The position numbers were made by a program, and so were the translations under genes. A stretch of 64,000 nt of DNA from Xanthomonas translucens pv. cerealis. Its GTDB lineage: Bacteria > Pseudomonadota > Gammaproteobacteria > Xanthomonadales > Xanthomonadaceae. Below are positions 8,718 through 18,835 of the stretch, in pieces. Below the pieces are notes generated by a model that ran no database searches, had not been told where the DNA came from, and was given only the letters and a program-made list of their open reading frames with translations. Location: NCBI RefSeq assembly GCF_006838285.1, contig NZ_CP038228.1, positions 2,170,001-2,234,000 of the forward strand, written 5' to 3'. Positions within the stretch are counted from its first letter, which is position 1. Every line of letters starts with the position of its first letter.

Positions 8718-11163
8718 GTCGCAACCCTCCGGCACGTTCTGCCGTTCGTTCACCGGCCGATAGGATAGCAGCCGCCCGTGCCCGCTCCGCGGCATCCCAC
8801 AGCCGCGCCCGCCACGGCCGCCGTTCGCGCAGTTGCAGGCCGGCGCGTCCCAGCCACACGCGCAGCGCGCCGGCCTGCGGCGTGGTCGCGACCTCGGCGC
8901 CGGACGCCTGCCAGCGGGCCACCACCGCCGGCCGCGGATGGCCGAAGCGGTTGCCCTCGCCCGCCGAGATCAGCACCAGGCGCGCGCCGGTGGCGGCGAC
9001 GAAGGCCGCCTGCGAGGAATGCGCGCTGCCGTGATGCGGCGCCAGCACCACCTCGGCGCGCAGGTCCTGCGGCGCCTGGCGCAGCAGGCGGCTCTCGACC
9101 ACCTCGCCGATGTCGCCGGTGAGCAGCATCGCGCCATGCGCGCTTTCCACCCGCAGCACGCAGCTCGACTCGTTGTCGAGATAGGGAAAGCCTGGCGCCG
9201 GATGCAGGAAGCGAAAACGCACTCCATCCCATTCCCAGGCGGTGCCGGCCAGGCACGGCCGGTCCACCCGCACCGGCGCGCCGGCCGGCGCCTCGGCCAG
9301 GCCGACCGGGAGCGCCGCGCGCACCGCCTCGAACCCGCCGGCATGGTCGTTGTCGCCGTGGCTGATCACGGTGCGGTCCAGCCGCGACACGCCGAGCGCG
9401 TGCAGCGCCGGCACCACCGCGCGCTCGCCGGCGTCATAGCCGTCCTTGATCGCCGGGCCGGCGTCGTACAGCAACTGGTGCTGCGCGGTGAGCACCAGCA
9501 CCGACAATCCCTGGCCGACATCGATCATCACCAGTTCCACCTCGCCCGCGGCCGGCCGCTCCAGCGGCGGCCAGAACAGCGGCAGCCACAGCAGCGCCGC
9601 CAGCGGCTTGCCCGGCACCGCGCGCGGCAGCAGCAGCCAGAACGCGCCCAGCAGCGCCAGCGGCAACGCCCAGTCGCGTGCTTCCGGCAGCCACCACAGC
9701 GCGAAACGGCTTTCGCCGAGCGCGGCGAACAGCGGCCAAGTCAGGTCGAAGCACGCCGCCGCCGCACGCCATGCCCAAACGCCGGCGCCGGCATGCAGCG
9801 CCTCCAGCGCGGTGCCGAGCAGCGCCAGCGGCACTACCACCAGGCTCCACCACGGAATCGCCAGCAGGTTGGCGAGCGGACCGACGGCCGATGCCTGGCC
9901 GAACAGCATCGTGCTCAGCGGCAACAAGCCCAGCGTGGCCACGCCCTGCGCCGACAGGAACTCGCGCAGCTTGCCGCGCCAGCCGCTGCCGGCCGCCGGC
10001 ATGCACCAGGCCAGCCAGGCCACGCCGAGGAAGCTCAGCCAGAAGCCGGCGGACAGCACCGCCAGCGGGTTTAAGGCCAGCATGACGATCGCGGCCAGCG
10101 CCAGCGCATCGACCACCCGCACCGGGCGCCGCCACAGCCGCGCGACCACGACGACCGCGATCATCAGTGCGGTCCGCACGGTGGGCAGCGCCATGCCCGA
10201 CAGCAGGGTGTAGCCGCCGGCGCCGAGCACCGCCAGCAACGCGGCGGCCTGATGGCGCGGCCAATAGCGCCCCAGCCGCGGCCACAGCCGCCACAGACCG
10301 CCGGCGAGCAGTGCGAACGCACCGGCGACCAGGCCGACATGGAAGCCGGAAATGGCGATCAGATGGGTCAGGCCGGCGGCGCGCAGGATGCGCCAGTCGC
10401 GATCGTCCAGCGTGCGCGTGTCGCCGAGCGCCAGCGCCTGCACGTAACGCGCCGACGCGCTTGGCACCGCGGCCGCAATCCGCGCCGACAGCCCCTCGCG
10501 CCAGGCATCGATGCCCTGCCCAGGCGCCAGTTCGGCGGCTTCGTGCGCCGCGGTCACGTAGCCGCTGGCGCTGATCCGTTGCGCCAGCGCATAGGCTTCG
10601 GCGTCGAAGCCGCCCGGATTGCTGAGCCCGCGCGGCGCGCGCAGGCGCACGCTCAGGCGCCAGCGCGCGCCGGCGTGCAATGCCGTGCGCGGACCAGGCG
10701 CGTGCGCGCCGAAATCGTCGTACCAGGCCAGTTGCAGCAGGCGCCCGCGCAATGGCGCCGGCTGCGTGGCGTCGGTGTCCACCCGGAACATGAAACGCGT
10801 GCGCCGCGCCTCGGACTGCGGCAGTTCCAGCACCTGCCCGTGTAGCGTCGCCACGCGCTTTTCCCAGTCGGCGGGCAATTGCCGCGCCAGGACCATGCCG
10901 GCGATCAGCCCCAGCCAAGCAAAGCCCACCGCGAGAGCGCCCAGCCAGCGCAAGCGCGGCATGCCGATCCACACCGCGCTGCCGCCGAGCAACAGCAGCA
11001 ACGACAGCGGCCACGGCGCCAGCCGCGGCAGCCACAGTGCCGCCAGTACGCCCGCGGCGAGCGCGGCGGCGACGGCGATGCCGAACGGGGCGATCGCCTC
11101 GGCACGCATACGTCCTGGTGCGGCAAACCCCAAACCAGGCGCAGATTCAGGATACAGCTGCAT
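8611..11163 (-). CDS. comEC: ComEC/Rec2 DNA internalisation protein
   Basis: ComEC forms the inner-membrane channel that imports single-stranded DNA during natural transformation. The start MQLYPESAPGLGF is supported by an AAGGAG site about 10 nt upstream. The 850-aa protein has several N-terminal hydrophobic helices and an OB-like soluble segment. The multi-helix Competence domain follows (HLIAISGFHVGLVAG near 340). The C-terminal half is a metallo-beta-lactamase-like domain with ISHGDNDHAGGFEAV and a later LAPHHGSAHSS. The reading frame continues about 107 bp into exbB, giving a C-terminal tail (after about residue 815) that resembles nothing I recognise; a frameshift here cannot be excluded. 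Confidence 0.95.
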   Translation of the reverse strand: MQLYPESAPGLGFAAPGRMRAEAIAPFGIAVAAALAAGVLAALWLPRLAPWPLSLLLLLGGSAVWIGMPRLRWLGALAVGFAWLGLIAGMVLARQLPADWEKRVATLHGQVLELPQSEARRTRFMFRVDTDATQPAPLRGRLLQLAWYDDFGAHAPGPRTALHAGARWRLSVRLRAPRGLSNPGGFDAEAYALAQRISASGYVTAAHEAAELAPGQGIDAWREGLSARIAAAVPSASARYVQALALGDTRTLDDRDWRILRAAGLTHLIAISGFHVGLVAGAFALLAGGLWRLWPRLGRYWPRHQAAALLAVLGAGGYTLLSGMALPTVRTALMIAVVVVARLWRRPVRVVDALALAAIVMLALNPLAVLSAGFWLSFLGVAWLAWCMPAAGSGWRGKLREFLSAQGVATLGLLPLSTMLFGQASAVGPLANLLAIPWWSLVVVPLALLGTALEALHAGAGVWAWRAAAACFDLTWPLFAALGESRFALWWLPEARDWALPLALLGAFWLLLPRAVPGKPLAALLWLPLFWPPLERPAAGEVELVMIDVGQGLSVLVLTAQHQLLYDAGPAIKDGYDAGERAVVPALHALGVSRLDRTVISHGDNDHAGGFEAVRAALPVGLAEAPAGAPVRVDRPCLAGTAWEWDGVRFRFLHPAPGFPYLDNESSCVLRVESAHGAMLLTGDIGEVVESRLLRQAPQDLRAEVVLAPHHGSAHSSQAAFVAATGARLVLISAGEGNRFGHPRPAVVARWQASGAEVATTPQAGALRVWLGRAGLQLRERRPWRARLWDAAERARAAAILSAGERTAERAGGLRRVGTGQGRWLADGAVAAVGRGRAGDRAGAVLEPAP

Positions 11164-11419
11164 GCGATCGCCGCTCCTTGGCGTGAACAGGGTGCAGAGG
11201 TAACAGCGGCGATCGCGACAGGCGGCGACAACCGCGACGAGGCAGGTCGATAGCCTCGCCCGCCGCGGTGATATCCGCCATCGGCCAAGCCCTGCAAGCG
11301 GTGTAGGAATTCGCCTGGAGACGCACGCCGACGCGCCGCGCGCGGCGCATGGCCGCTTTTCGCCATACATTCATCGGCCTGCGGCTAGCGTGTTCGGTTT
11401 ACGTCGAAGGAATCCACGC
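11164..11419. other. divergent intergenic region comEC / SDR gene
   Basis: 256 bp between two divergently transcribed genes. It must contain both promoters, but I see no box good enough to place. A GAAGGAA ribosome binding site precedes the SDR start at its right end. Confidence 0.5.
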
Positions 11420-12484
11420 ATGCGCAAGGGCACCGCACTGGTGGTCGGGGTCACCGGCATCTCCGGCTACAACTTGGCGAACGTTCTCGTTGCCGAAGGA
11501 TGGACCGTCTATGGCCTGGCACGGCGCCCGATCCCGCAGGAAGGCGTGATTCCGATCGCGGCCGATCTGCTCGACCGCGACGCCACCGCAGCCGCGCTGC
11601 GCGGACTGCCGATCACCCATGTGTTCTTCTGCACCTGGACGCGGCGCGACACCGAAAAGGAAAACGTCGCCGCCAACAGCGCGATGCTGCGCCACCTGTG
11701 CGAAGGCCTGGACAGCACAGCGCTGCAGCACATGGCGCTGGTCACCGGCACCAAGCACTACCTGGGTTCGTTCGAGCACTACGGTAGCGGCAGAGCAGAG
11801 ACGCCGTTCCGCGAGAGCGAGCCGCGCCAGCCAGGCGAGAATTTCTACTACACGCTGGAAGACCTACTGTTCGATGCCGCCGCCCGCCATGGCTTCGGCT
11901 GGAGCGTGCACCGCTCGCACACCATGATCGGCCAGGCCAACGGCAGCAATGCGATGAACATGGGCGTGACCCTGGCGGTGTACGCGACGCTGTGCAAGCA
12001 CAGCGGGCAACCGTTCGTCTTCCCCGGCTCGCGCGCGCAGTGGGACAGCCTCACCGACCTCACCGACGCCGGCCTGCTCGGCCGCCAGCTGGCCTGGGCC
12101 GCGACCAGCCCGGCCGCGCGCGACCAGGCGTTCAACACGGTCAACGGCGACGTGTTCCGCTGGCGCTGGATGTGGGGCGAGATCGCTGCATTCTTCGGCC
12201 TGGAAGCCGCTCCTTATCCGGATGCGCCGATGCCGCTGCAGCCGCGTCTGCATGACACCGCACCGGCCCTGTGGCGCGAGATCGCCGAACGCCATGGGCT
12301 GGTGCAGGCGGACGTGAACCAGCTTGCGTCGTGGTGGCACACCGACGCCGACCTCGGCCGCGAGATCGAATGCGTCAACGACATGACCAAAAGCCGCGAT
12401 CTGGGCTTTCTCGGTTACTACGACAGCCGCGCCTCGTTCCTGGAACTGTTCGCCAGGCTGCGCGCGCAGCGGGTGATTCCCTGA
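11420..12484 (+). CDS. SDR of the progesterone 5-beta-reductase / iridoid-synthase (PRISE) type
   Basis: A 354-aa NAD(P)-dependent short-chain dehydrogenase starting MRKGTALVVGVTGISGYN, with a good GAAGGAA ribosome binding site. The N-terminal Rossmann motif GVTGISG is at residues 10-16. The catalytic region is atypical: TGTKHYLGSFEHYG followed by NFYYTLEDLLF matches the NFYYxxED segment of plant progesterone 5-beta-reductases and their bacterial homologues, where the Tyr takes part in reduction of an enone. Bacterial members reduce activated C=C bonds of small enones in vitro; the natural substrate here is unknown. It is flanked by divergent comEC and a repeat-rich gap, so it is probably monocistronic. 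Confidence 0.88.
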   Translation: MRKGTALVVGVTGISGYNLANVLVAEGWTVYGLARRPIPQEGVIPIAADLLDRDATAAALRGLPITHVFFCTWTRRDTEKENVAANSAMLRHLCEGLDSTALQHMALVTGTKHYLGSFEHYGSGRAETPFRESEPRQPGENFYYTLEDLLFDAAARHGFGWSVHRSHTMIGQANGSNAMNMGVTLAVYATLCKHSGQPFVFPGSRAQWDSLTDLTDAGLLGRQLAWAATSPAARDQAFNTVNGDVFRWRWMWGEIAAFFGLEAAPYPDAPMPLQPRLHDTAPALWREIAERHGLVQADVNQLASWWHTDADLGREIECVNDMTKSRDLGFLGYYDSRASFLELFARLRAQRVIP

Positions 12485-12931
12485 GGGGCGTCGCCTCGGT
12501 GGGTGAGCTGCCGCCGCGGGGAGATGGTCGGTGCAGGATCGTCGACTAGGCAGGCGTTCGAGCGGTTTTTTTCATCCGATTGGCCAAGCCGCTGCGATCC
12601 CCCGGCCTTTTGCTGGCCCATCTGTCGCGATCGCTTCTGAGGCCCGGCAACTGGACGGCTCCGCGCGTCGCGACTGAAGTCGCTCCCACAATGGCTTGCG
12701 GCCAGCCGGCTGGGTGCACTGTGGGAGGGACCTCAGTCCCGACTGTTTCCGAAGCCGGATCGCCGGATGGCCTCGTTCGTCGCGGCTGAAGCCGCTCCTA
12801 TAGGAAACAGGCAGCCGACTCGCCGGGTGCACTGTAGGAGCGGCTTCAGCCGCGACCGATTGCCGAAACCGCCATGGTTCCGGACTGCATTCGTCACGGC
12901 CGACAGGCCGCGGCCATAGGCATGCGCGCCG
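12485..12931. other. gene-free region between SDR gene and lolD
   Basis: 447 bp between the 3' ends of two convergent genes. It holds four REP-like copies and a short T-run after position 12564. No coding region or convincing rho-independent terminator is visible. Confidence 0.7.
12667..12856. repeat. four REP-like palindromic elements
   Basis: Copies at 12667-12690, 12720-12743, 12779-12802 and 12833-12856 alternate in orientation. Stems are GCGACTgaAGTCGC, GGGACctcAGTCCC (one mismatch) and GCGGCTTCAGCCGC twice. They lie between converging transcripts, where their hairpins could protect 3' ends. Confidence 0.8.
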
Positions 12932-13687
12932 CTACACGTCGGCAGGCGCCAGTTCGCGCAGCTTGCCCTGGTGCAGTTCCAGCACGCGGTCGAGCTTGCG
13001 CGCCAGGCTGCGGTCGTGGGTGACCAGGGCCAGGCTGGTGCCGTGCGCGCGGTTGAGATCGAGCATCAACGCGAACACGTTGGCTGCGGTCTTGTCGTCG
13101 AGGTTGCCGGTCGGCTCGTCGCCGAGCACGCAGGCCGGACGGTTGACCAGCGCGCGCGCCACCGCCGCACGCTGGCGCTCGCCGCCGGAGAGTTCGCCTG
13201 GCTTGTGCTCAAGGCGATGGCCCAGGCCCACCGATTCCAGCAGGGCGCGCGCGCGCGCCTCGGCGTCCTTGACCGCGGCGCCGCCGAGCAGCACCGGCAT
13301 CATCACGTTCTCCAGCGCGGTGAATTCCGGCAGCAGATGATGGAACTGGTAGACGAAGCCCAGCGCGCGGTTACGCAGCTGCCCGCGCGCCGCGTCCGAC
13401 AGCGCCGACATGCGCTGCCCAGCCACGTACACCTCGCCGGCGGTGGGCACGTCGAGGCCGCCGAGCAGGTGCAGCAGCGTGCTCTTGCCGGCGCCGGACG
13501 CGCCGACGATGGCCACGGTCTCGCCCGGCGCCACGGCCAGGTCCAGCCCGTCGAACACCGGCGTGCGCATCTTGCCCTCGGCATAGGTCTTGCCCAGGCC
13601 CTCGGCGCGGATCGCCGCGTCTGAATGTTGTGGCTTGTGCACTGCCGATTCCCGATTCCCGATTCCCGATCCGCGGCCGTCATTCAT
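12932..13687 (-). CDS. lolD: lipoprotein-releasing system ATP-binding protein
   Basis: LolD is the ATPase of the LolCDE machine that extracts outer-membrane lipoproteins from the inner membrane. It has Walker [10 protein letters not shown], the LolD-type [23 protein letters not shown], signature [15 protein letters not shown], and Walker B in [12 protein letters not shown]. The ATG at 13687 (251 aa) has GGAGG 9 nt upstream inside lolC and overlaps the lolC stop by 8 bp. From this start, residues about 4-14 are encoded by a 7-bp repeat array. A GTG at 13642 would give 236 aa, closer to the family's usual length, but lacks a good ribosome binding site. Confidence 0.95.
   Translation of the reverse strand: MNDGRGSGIGNRESAVHKPQHSDAAIRAEGLGKTYAEGKMRTPVFDGLDLAVAPGETVAIVGASGAGKSTLLHLLGGLDVPTAGEVYVAGQRMSALSDAARGQLRNRALGFVYQFHHLLPEFTALENVMMPVLLGGAAVKDAEARARALLESVGLGHRLEHKPGELSGGERQRAAVARALVNRPACVLGDEPTGNLDDKTAANVFALMLDLNRAHGTSLALVTHDRSLARKLDRVLELHQGKLRELAPADV
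13646..13672. repeat. 7-bp repeat array at the lolC/lolD junction
   Basis: About four units of GATTCCC (GGGAATC on the other strand) sit right after the lolC stop, within the predicted 5' end of lolD. Same family as the arrays at 16529, 20407, 25119, 27917, 47532 and 51794. Confidence 0.85.
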
Positions 13688-14924
13688 AACGCAGCGCCTC
13701 CGCCGGTTGCGTGCGCGCGGCGCGCCAGGCCGGATACAGCGTGGCCAGGAAGCTCATCAGCAGCGCGACGAGGGTGATCACCACCACGTCGTGCGGCTGC
13801 ATGTCGGTGGGCAGGCCGGTGATGTAGTACACGTCTTCCGGCAGCAGCTTGATGTTGAATACGGCCTCGATGCCGGCCAGGATCCGCTCCAGGTTCAAGG
13901 TCAGCAGGATGCCGCCGACCACCCCAGCGATGGTGCCGAACACGCCGATCAGCGTGCCCTGCACCATGAACACCTGCATCACCCCGCCCGGACTCAGCCC
14001 CAGCGTGCGCAGGATGGCGATGTCGGCCTGCTTGTCGGTGACCAGCATCACCTGCGAGGACACCAGGTTGAACGCGCCCATCGCGATGATCAACGACAGC
14101 AGGATGCCCATCACCGTTTTTTCCATCTTCAGCGACTGGTACAGGTTGGCGTTCTCACGGGTCCAGTCGCTGACCATGTACGGGCCGTGCAGGTTCAGCG
14201 CCAGGTCGCGCGCCACGTCCCAGGCCAGGTCCATGTTGTGCAGCTTCAGGCGCACGCCGGTGACGCCGTCGCCGATGCGCAGCACGCGCTGCATGTCCGC
14301 CATGCTGGTCACCGCCAGGCCGCGGTCGATCTCGTTGTAGCCGGCCTCGAAGATGCCGCTGACGGTGAAGCGCTTGTAGCGCGGCACCATGCCAATCGGG
14401 CTGGCCTGCGGTTCGCCGAGCATCACCACCACCTTGTCGCCGACGCCCACGCCCAGCCACAGCGCCAGTTCCTGGCCGAGCAGGATGTTGTAGGAGCCGG
14501 GGGTGAGGCTGTCGATCGAGCCCTGCTTCATCTTTTGCGCCAGCACCGAAACCTTGGCCTCCTCGCGGGGCAGGATGCCGCGCACGATCGCCGGCTGGTT
14601 GCGCTGCCCGGTGAGCAGCGCCTCTTCCTCGACATACGGCGCAGCGCCGGCCACGCGCGGATCGCGGGTCGCCACGTCAACCGCGTGCTGCCAGTTCTCC
14701 ATCGGCGCGCCCTGCGCGCTGACCGTGGCATGGGCCGCCATCTGCAGCAGGCGGTCGCGGATCTCCTTCTGGAAGCCGCTCATCACCGCCAGCGTGGTGA
14801 TCAGCACGGTCACGCCCAGGGCGATGCCGAGGATCGAGGCCATCGAGATGAAGGAGATGAAGTTGTTGCGGCGCTTGGCGCGCAGGTAGCGCAGGCCGAT
14901 GGCCACGGGTAAGGGTTTGAACAT
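13680..14924 (-). CDS. lolC: lipoprotein-releasing system permease LolC/LolE
   Basis: A 414-aa inner-membrane permease of the MacB/FtsX-like fold. It has an N-terminal helix ([23 protein letters not shown], residues about 20-42), a large periplasmic domain, and three C-terminal helices (about 270-400, including [19 protein letters not shown]). In Xanthomonas a single LolC/E-type permease is often annotated with LolD, and only one permease gene is present here. Together with LolD it sends lipoproteins to LolA. It lies just downstream of ygfX, at the tail of the sdh-ygfX gene string. Confidence 0.94.
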   Translation of the reverse strand: MFKPLPVAIGLRYLRAKRRNNFISFISMASILGIALGVTVLITTLAVMSGFQKEIRDRLLQMAAHATVSAQGAPMENWQHAVDVATRDPRVAGAAPYVEEEALLTGQRNQPAIVRGILPREEAKVSVLAQKMKQGSIDSLTPGSYNILLGQELALWLGVGVGDKVVVMLGEPQASPIGMVPRYKRFTVSGIFEAGYNEIDRGLAVTSMADMQRVLRIGDGVTGVRLKLHNMDLAWDVARDLALNLHGPYMVSDWTRENANLYQSLKMEKTVMGILLSLIIAMGAFNLVSSQVMLVTDKQADIAILRTLGLSPGGVMQVFMVQGTLIGVFGTIAGVVGGILLTLNLERILAGIEAVFNIKLLPEDVYYITGLPTDMQPHDVVVITLVALLMSFLATLYPAWRAARTQPAEALRYE

Positions 14925-14947
14925 GCGCAGCCACCATCCAGGGAGCG

Positions 14948-15403
14948 CTATGGTGCCATCTGCGGCGGCGCAGACGAAGCGGCACGGGCCTGAGCGGCCA
15001 GACGCAGTTCACGTCGTGCCCGCGGCGACAGCGTGTCCGGCCACCAGGCCAGGCGCCACACCCGGCCATCCGCATCGCGCCAGCGTACGAACGCCAGCGG
15101 CCCACGCCAGTCCACCTGCAGCGCCGCGACCGGCTGGCCATCGACGCTTGCCGCCACGCTGCCCTGCGCCGGGAGCAGCAGTGCACGCGGCGCCCGCCGC
15201 GCCTCACGCCACAGCAGCCACGCCGCGTACAGCGCGGCCAGCGCCGCCGCCGGCCAGGCGCAGGCGCGCGGCATGTCCGAACCCAGGATCGACAGCGGCG
15301 CCAGCACGCTCAGCAACGCCAGCGCCGCCAGCAACCACCGCGAGGGACGCCACTCAAGCCGGCATGGCGCGGATGGTGGCGATGAGATCGGCGGCGCGTG
15401 CAT
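14948..15403 (-). CDS. YgfX/CptA-like inner-membrane protein
   Basis: A 151-aa protein beginning [20 protein letters not shown]. It has two close hydrophobic segments ([19 protein letters not shown] and [17 protein letters not shown], about residues 20-65) and a soluble C-terminal part ([16 protein letters not shown]...[13 protein letters not shown]). The CRLxWRPSRWL start, the helix pair and the WWPDTL motif match the YgfX (CptA) family, whose gene is usually paired with sdhE as it is here. YgfX has been proposed to act as a toxin on cell division, or to cooperate with SdhE; which applies here is open. It overlaps sdhE by 50 bp if this ATG is used. Confidence 0.8.
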   Translation of the reverse strand: MHAPPISSPPSAPCRLEWRPSRWLLAALALLSVLAPLSILGSDMPRACAWPAAALAALYAAWLLWREARRAPRALLLPAQGSVAASVDGQPVAALQVDWRGPLAFVRWRDADGRVWRLAWWPDTLSPRARRELRLAAQARAASSAPPQMAP

Positions 15404-15617
15404 CGGGACAAGCCTCGTAGCCCATGAACCAGCGCCACAACTTATCGTCCTCGCATTCGAGCAGGTATAGGAAAACTCCGCGCTCGGCCTCGGAGGCCTG
15501 CGCCCAGCGCCGGTCCAGGTAGCGCCCGAACAGCTGATCCAGCTCACGCATGCCGCGCCGGCAGCGCCAGCGCAGCTTTTTCAGTTCGGTGGCTTCGTCC
15601 ATCGCATCGCACCCCAA
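15354..15617 (-). CDS. sdhE: FAD assembly factor SdhE
   Basis: A small (87 aa) cytoplasmic protein needed for covalent attachment of FAD to SdhA. The family signature is complete: [14 protein letters not shown] contains the RGM(R)E motif near residues 20-25, followed by FGRYLD and the acidic stretch [17 protein letters not shown]. It lies 117 bp downstream of sdhB in the same direction, as expected for a factor serving the genes just upstream. A start at MDEATELKK (five residues later) is equally possible. Confidence 0.95.
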   Translation of the reverse strand: MGCDAMDEATELKKLRWRCRRGMRELDQLFGRYLDRRWAQASEAERGVFLYLLECEDDKLWRWFMGYEACPDARAADLIATIRAMPA

Positions 15618-15734
15618 GTCTTGGTGGACGGACGCCTGGGTCGGCGACCGTCGAAAACACGCGCGGCACCGAACCCGAGAGCCGGTGCCGCGCAGTCGAA
15701 CGGGCCTGCCGTCCGTGGTTGCAACGCTAGCCGA

Positions 15735-16517
15735 TCAGGCGCGGCGCGCCATCATCAGCTTCTTGATCTCGGCGATCGCCAGCGCAGGGTTCAGACCCTT
15801 CGGGCAGGTCCGCGCGCAGTTCATGATGGTGTGGCAGCGGTACAACTTGAACGGGTCTTCCAGGTCGTCCAGGCGCGCACCGGTGTCCTCGTCGCGCGAG
15901 TCGATGATCCAGCGGTAGGCCTGCAACAGGATCGCCGGGCCCAGGTAGCGCTCGCCGTTCCACCAGTAGCTCGGGCAGCTGGTCGAGCAGCACGCGCACA
16001 GGATGCACTCGTACAGACCGTCGAGCTTCTTGCGGTCTTCCGGCGACTGCAGCCGCTCGCGGTCCGGCGGCGGCGGGGTCTGGGTGCGGATCCACGGCTT
16101 GATCGATGCGTACTGCGCGTAGAAGTGGGTCAGGTCCGGCACCAGATCCTTGATCACGTCCATGTGCGGCAGCGGATAGATCGGCACTTCGGCCTTGCCG
16201 CAGTCGGCGATCGCCTTGGTGCAGGCCAGCGTGTTGGTGCCGTCGATGTTCATCGCGCACGAACCGCAGATGCCTTCGCGGCAGGAACGGCGGAAGGTCA
16301 GGGTCGGATCGATCTCGTTCTTGATCTTGATCAGCGCGTCCAGGACCATCGGGCCGCAGGCGTCCAGATCCACCTCGTAGGTGTCGGTGCGTGGATTGCT
16401 GTCGTCGTCCGGATTCCACCGGTAGACCTTGAAGGTGCGTGCATTCTTCGCGCCGGTGGCGGCAAAGTGCTTGCCCTTGCCGATCTTGGAATTCTTGGGG
16501 AGGGTGAACTCTGCCAT
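15735..16517 (-). CDS. sdhB: succinate dehydrogenase iron-sulfur subunit
   Basis: SdhB (260 aa) carries electrons from the flavin of SdhA to quinone through three Fe-S clusters. The 2Fe-2S ligands are in [21 protein letters not shown] (written in parts: CREGICGSC, then TLAC). The ferredoxin-type ligands are in [12 protein letters not shown] and CRCHTIMNC...[11 protein letters not shown] forms. Length and motif order match the family. It follows sdhA after a 111-bp gap filled by a 7-bp repeat hairpin, so expression relative to sdhA may be tuned there. Confidence 0.98.
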   Translation of the reverse strand: MAEFTLPKNSKIGKGKHFAATGAKNARTFKVYRWNPDDDSNPRTDTYEVDLDACGPMVLDALIKIKNEIDPTLTFRRSCREGICGSCAMNIDGTNTLACTKAIADCGKAEVPIYPLPHMDVIKDLVPDLTHFYAQYASIKPWIRTQTPPPPDRERLQSPEDRKKLDGLYECILCACCSTSCPSYWWNGERYLGPAILLQAYRWIIDSRDEDTGARLDDLEDPFKLYRCHTIMNCARTCPKGLNPALAIAEIKKLMMARRA

Positions 16518-16528
16518 GGCTTTAAAAT

Positions 16529-16622
16529 CCGGGAATGGGGATTGGGGAATGGGGAATGGGAAGCTGGGGCGAAGAGCGCTAACGCTGTTCTCGATTCCCC
16601 ATTCCCAATTCCCGTTTCCCGG
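16529..16622. repeat. inverted pair of 7-bp repeat arrays between sdhA and sdhB
   Basis: GGGAATG/GGGATTG units at 16529-16561 face ATTCCCC/ATTCCCA units at 16591-16622 across a loop of about 30 nt. The arms are largely complementary and could form a long hairpin in the sdh transcript. Confidence 0.85.
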
Positions 16623-16628
16623 CTTTGG

Positions 16629-18419
16629 TCAGTACACGCGCGGTTTCGGCGGCACCACGTCAACATCCTTGCTGAGCGTGTACATGTGCACCGGGCGGTA
16701 GTCGAAGCTGCACTGGCCCTTGGCGTCGACGGTCACCAGGGTGTGCTTCTGCCAGTTGACGTCGTCGCGGTCCGGGAAATCCTCGTGCGCATGCGCACCG
16801 CGGCTTTCCTTGCGTTGCTCGGCCGAGTTGATCGTCGCCACCGCGTTGAGCAGCAGGTTGTTCAGCTCGTAGGTCTCGATCAGGTCCGAATTCCACACCA
16901 GCGAGCGGTCGGAGACCTTCACGTCCTCGAAGGTGGCGTAGATCTCGGCCATCTTGTCCACGCCTTCCTGCAGCGTCTTGCTGGTGCGGAATACCGCCGC
17001 ATCGGACTGCATGGTGCGCTGCATCTTGTCGCGGATCACCGAGGTCGGGGTGCCGCCGTTGGAATTGCGCAACTTGTCGAGCAGGCCCAGCGCCTTGTCG
17101 CAGGCATCGCCGGGCAGGGTCTTGTGCGGCGCGCCGGTCTTGATCGTCTCGGCGCAACGGATCGCCACCGCGCGGCCGAACACCACCAGATCCAGCAGCG
17201 AGTTGGAACCCAGGCGGTTGGCGCCGTGCACCGACACGCAGGCCGCTTCGCCGATCGCGTACAGGCCGGGCACCACCGCATCTGGGTTGTCGCCGTCCTT
17301 GCGCACCACTTCGCCGTGGTAGTTGGTGGGGATGCCGCCCATGTTGTAGTGAACGGTCGGGAGCACCGGGATCGGCTGCTTGGCCACATCGACGCCGGCG
17401 AAGATGTGCGCGCTCTCGGCGATGCCGGGCAGCTTCTCGTTGATCACTTCCGGGCCGAGGTGGGTCAGGTCGAGCAGGATGTGGTCCTTGTGCTCGCCGA
17501 CGCCGCGGCCTTCGCGAATCTCGATGGTCATCGAGCGCGACACCACGTCGCGCGAGGCCAGATCCTTGTAGTGCGGCGCGTAGCGCTCCATGAAGCGTTC
17601 GCCGTTGCTGTTGCGCAGGATGCCGCCTTCGCCGCGCACGCCCTCGGTGATCAGGCAGCCGGCGCCGTAGATGCCGGTGGGATGGAACTGCACGAACTCC
17701 ATGTCCTGCATCGGCAGGCCGGCGCGCATCACCAGGCCGCCGCCGTCGCCAGTGCAGGTATGCGCGGAGGTGGCGCTGAAGTAGGCGCGGCCGTAGCCGC
17801 CGGTGGCCAGCACCACGCCGTGGGCGCGGAACAGGTGCAGCGAGCCCTCGGCCATGTCCAGCGCGAGCACGCCGCGACACACGCCTTCTTCGTCGAAGAT
17901 CAGATCGAGCGCGAAGTACTCGATCATGAAGCGCGCATCGTGCGCCAGCGACTGCTGGTACAGCGTGTGCAGCATGGCGTGGCCGGTACGGTCGGCGGCG
18001 GCGCAGGTGCGCTGCGCGGACGGGCCTTCGCCGTACTTGGTGGTCATGCCGCCGAACGGACGCTGGTAGATCTTGCCGTCCTCGGTGCGCGAGAACGGCA
18101 CGCCGTAATGCTCCAGCTCGATGATCGCCGGAATCGCCTCGCGGCACATGTACTCGATCGCGTCCTGGTCGCCCAGCCAGTCCGAGCCCTTGATGGTGTC
18201 GTAGAAGTGGTAGCGCCAGTCGTCCTCGCCCATGTTGCCGAGCGCGGCGGAGATGCCGCCCTGCGCGGCCACGGTGTGCGAACGGGTCGGGAAGACCTTG
18301 GTCAGGCAGACCGTCTGCAGGCCCTTGGCGGCCAGGCCGAAGGTGGCGCGCAGGCCGGCGCCGCCGGCGCCGACCACGACCATGTCGTACTTGTGTTCGG
18401 TGATCTTGTAAGCGGACAT
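16629..18419 (-). CDS. sdhA: succinate dehydrogenase flavoprotein subunit
   Basis: SdhA (596 aa) oxidises succinate to fumarate with covalently bound FAD. The dinucleotide-binding motif [11 protein letters not shown] is near residue 15. The flavinylation segment [17 protein letters not shown] (His linked to FAD) is near 47. Active-site stretches [21 protein letters not shown] and the C-terminal [14 protein letters not shown] are present. It is encoded between sdhD and sdhB on the same strand, completing sdhCDAB with sdhE downstream. Confidence 0.98.
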   Translation of the reverse strand: MSAYKITEHKYDMVVVGAGGAGLRATFGLAAKGLQTVCLTKVFPTRSHTVAAQGGISAALGNMGEDDWRYHFYDTIKGSDWLGDQDAIEYMCREAIPAIIELEHYGVPFSRTEDGKIYQRPFGGMTTKYGEGPSAQRTCAAADRTGHAMLHTLYQQSLAHDARFMIEYFALDLIFDEEGVCRGVLALDMAEGSLHLFRAHGVVLATGGYGRAYFSATSAHTCTGDGGGLVMRAGLPMQDMEFVQFHPTGIYGAGCLITEGVRGEGGILRNSNGERFMERYAPHYKDLASRDVVSRSMTIEIREGRGVGEHKDHILLDLTHLGPEVINEKLPGIAESAHIFAGVDVAKQPIPVLPTVHYNMGGIPTNYHGEVVRKDGDNPDAVVPGLYAIGEAACVSVHGANRLGSNSLLDLVVFGRAVAIRCAETIKTGAPHKTLPGDACDKALGLLDKLRNSNGGTPTSVIRDKMQRTMQSDAAVFRTSKTLQEGVDKMAEIYATFEDVKVSDRSLVWNSDLIETYELNNLLLNAVATINSAEQRKESRGAHAHEDFPDRDDVNWQKHTLVTVDAKGQCSFDYRPVHMYTLSKDVDVVPPKPRVY

Positions 18420-18448
18420 CTAATTTGAATTCCTGTTCCAGGCGCCGA

Positions 18449-18835
18449 TCAGGCGCTGCCCAGCGCGATGCGGGCGACCGCGAATACACCGACGAGCGCA
18501 CCGAGCACGGCGACGAACTTCACCGTGGTCTGCAGCGCCAGGGCCAGCAGCGAGTTGTGCACATAGTCTTCGAGGATCACCTGCAGGCCGATCTGCGCAT
18601 GCCAGAACATCGCGATCAGGAAGCCGACCAGCAGCACCGCGTTCCACGGCTTGGCCACCGCCGCGGTGGCGGTTACGTAGTCGGCGCCGAGCAGACTCAG
18701 CACGAACACCAGGAACCACAGGCTCAGGCCGACCAGCGCGGTGGCGGTGAGCCGCTGCAGCACGAAGTGCTCGGTGCCGGACTTGGCCGCGCCCAGGCCG
18801 CGCACGTTCTTCAACGGGGTGCGATAGCGGCTCAT
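18449..18835 (-). CDS. sdhD: succinate dehydrogenase membrane anchor subunit
   Basis: A 128-aa protein starting MSRYRTPLKNVRGLGAAK. This start overlaps the sdhC stop by 4 bp (ATGA) and removes an implausible longer N-terminus. It has three hydrophobic helices (about 30-50, 60-80, 100-125). WHAQIGLQVILEDYVHN holds the conserved His/Asp region involved in haem b and quinone binding. With SdhC it anchors SdhAB to the inner membrane. Confidence 0.95.
   Translation of the reverse strand: MSRYRTPLKNVRGLGAAKSGTEHFVLQRLTATALVGLSLWFLVFVLSLLGADYVTATAAVAKPWNAVLLVGFLIAMFWHAQIGLQVILEDYVHNSLLALALQTTVKFVAVLGALVGVFAVARIALGSA

Noticed and set aside
4482..12856. CRISPR-like array in the clustered repeats
   Set aside because: Copies alternate in orientation, are degenerate and irregularly spaced, have no unique equal-length spacers, and no cas gene is near. 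They are REP-like elements.
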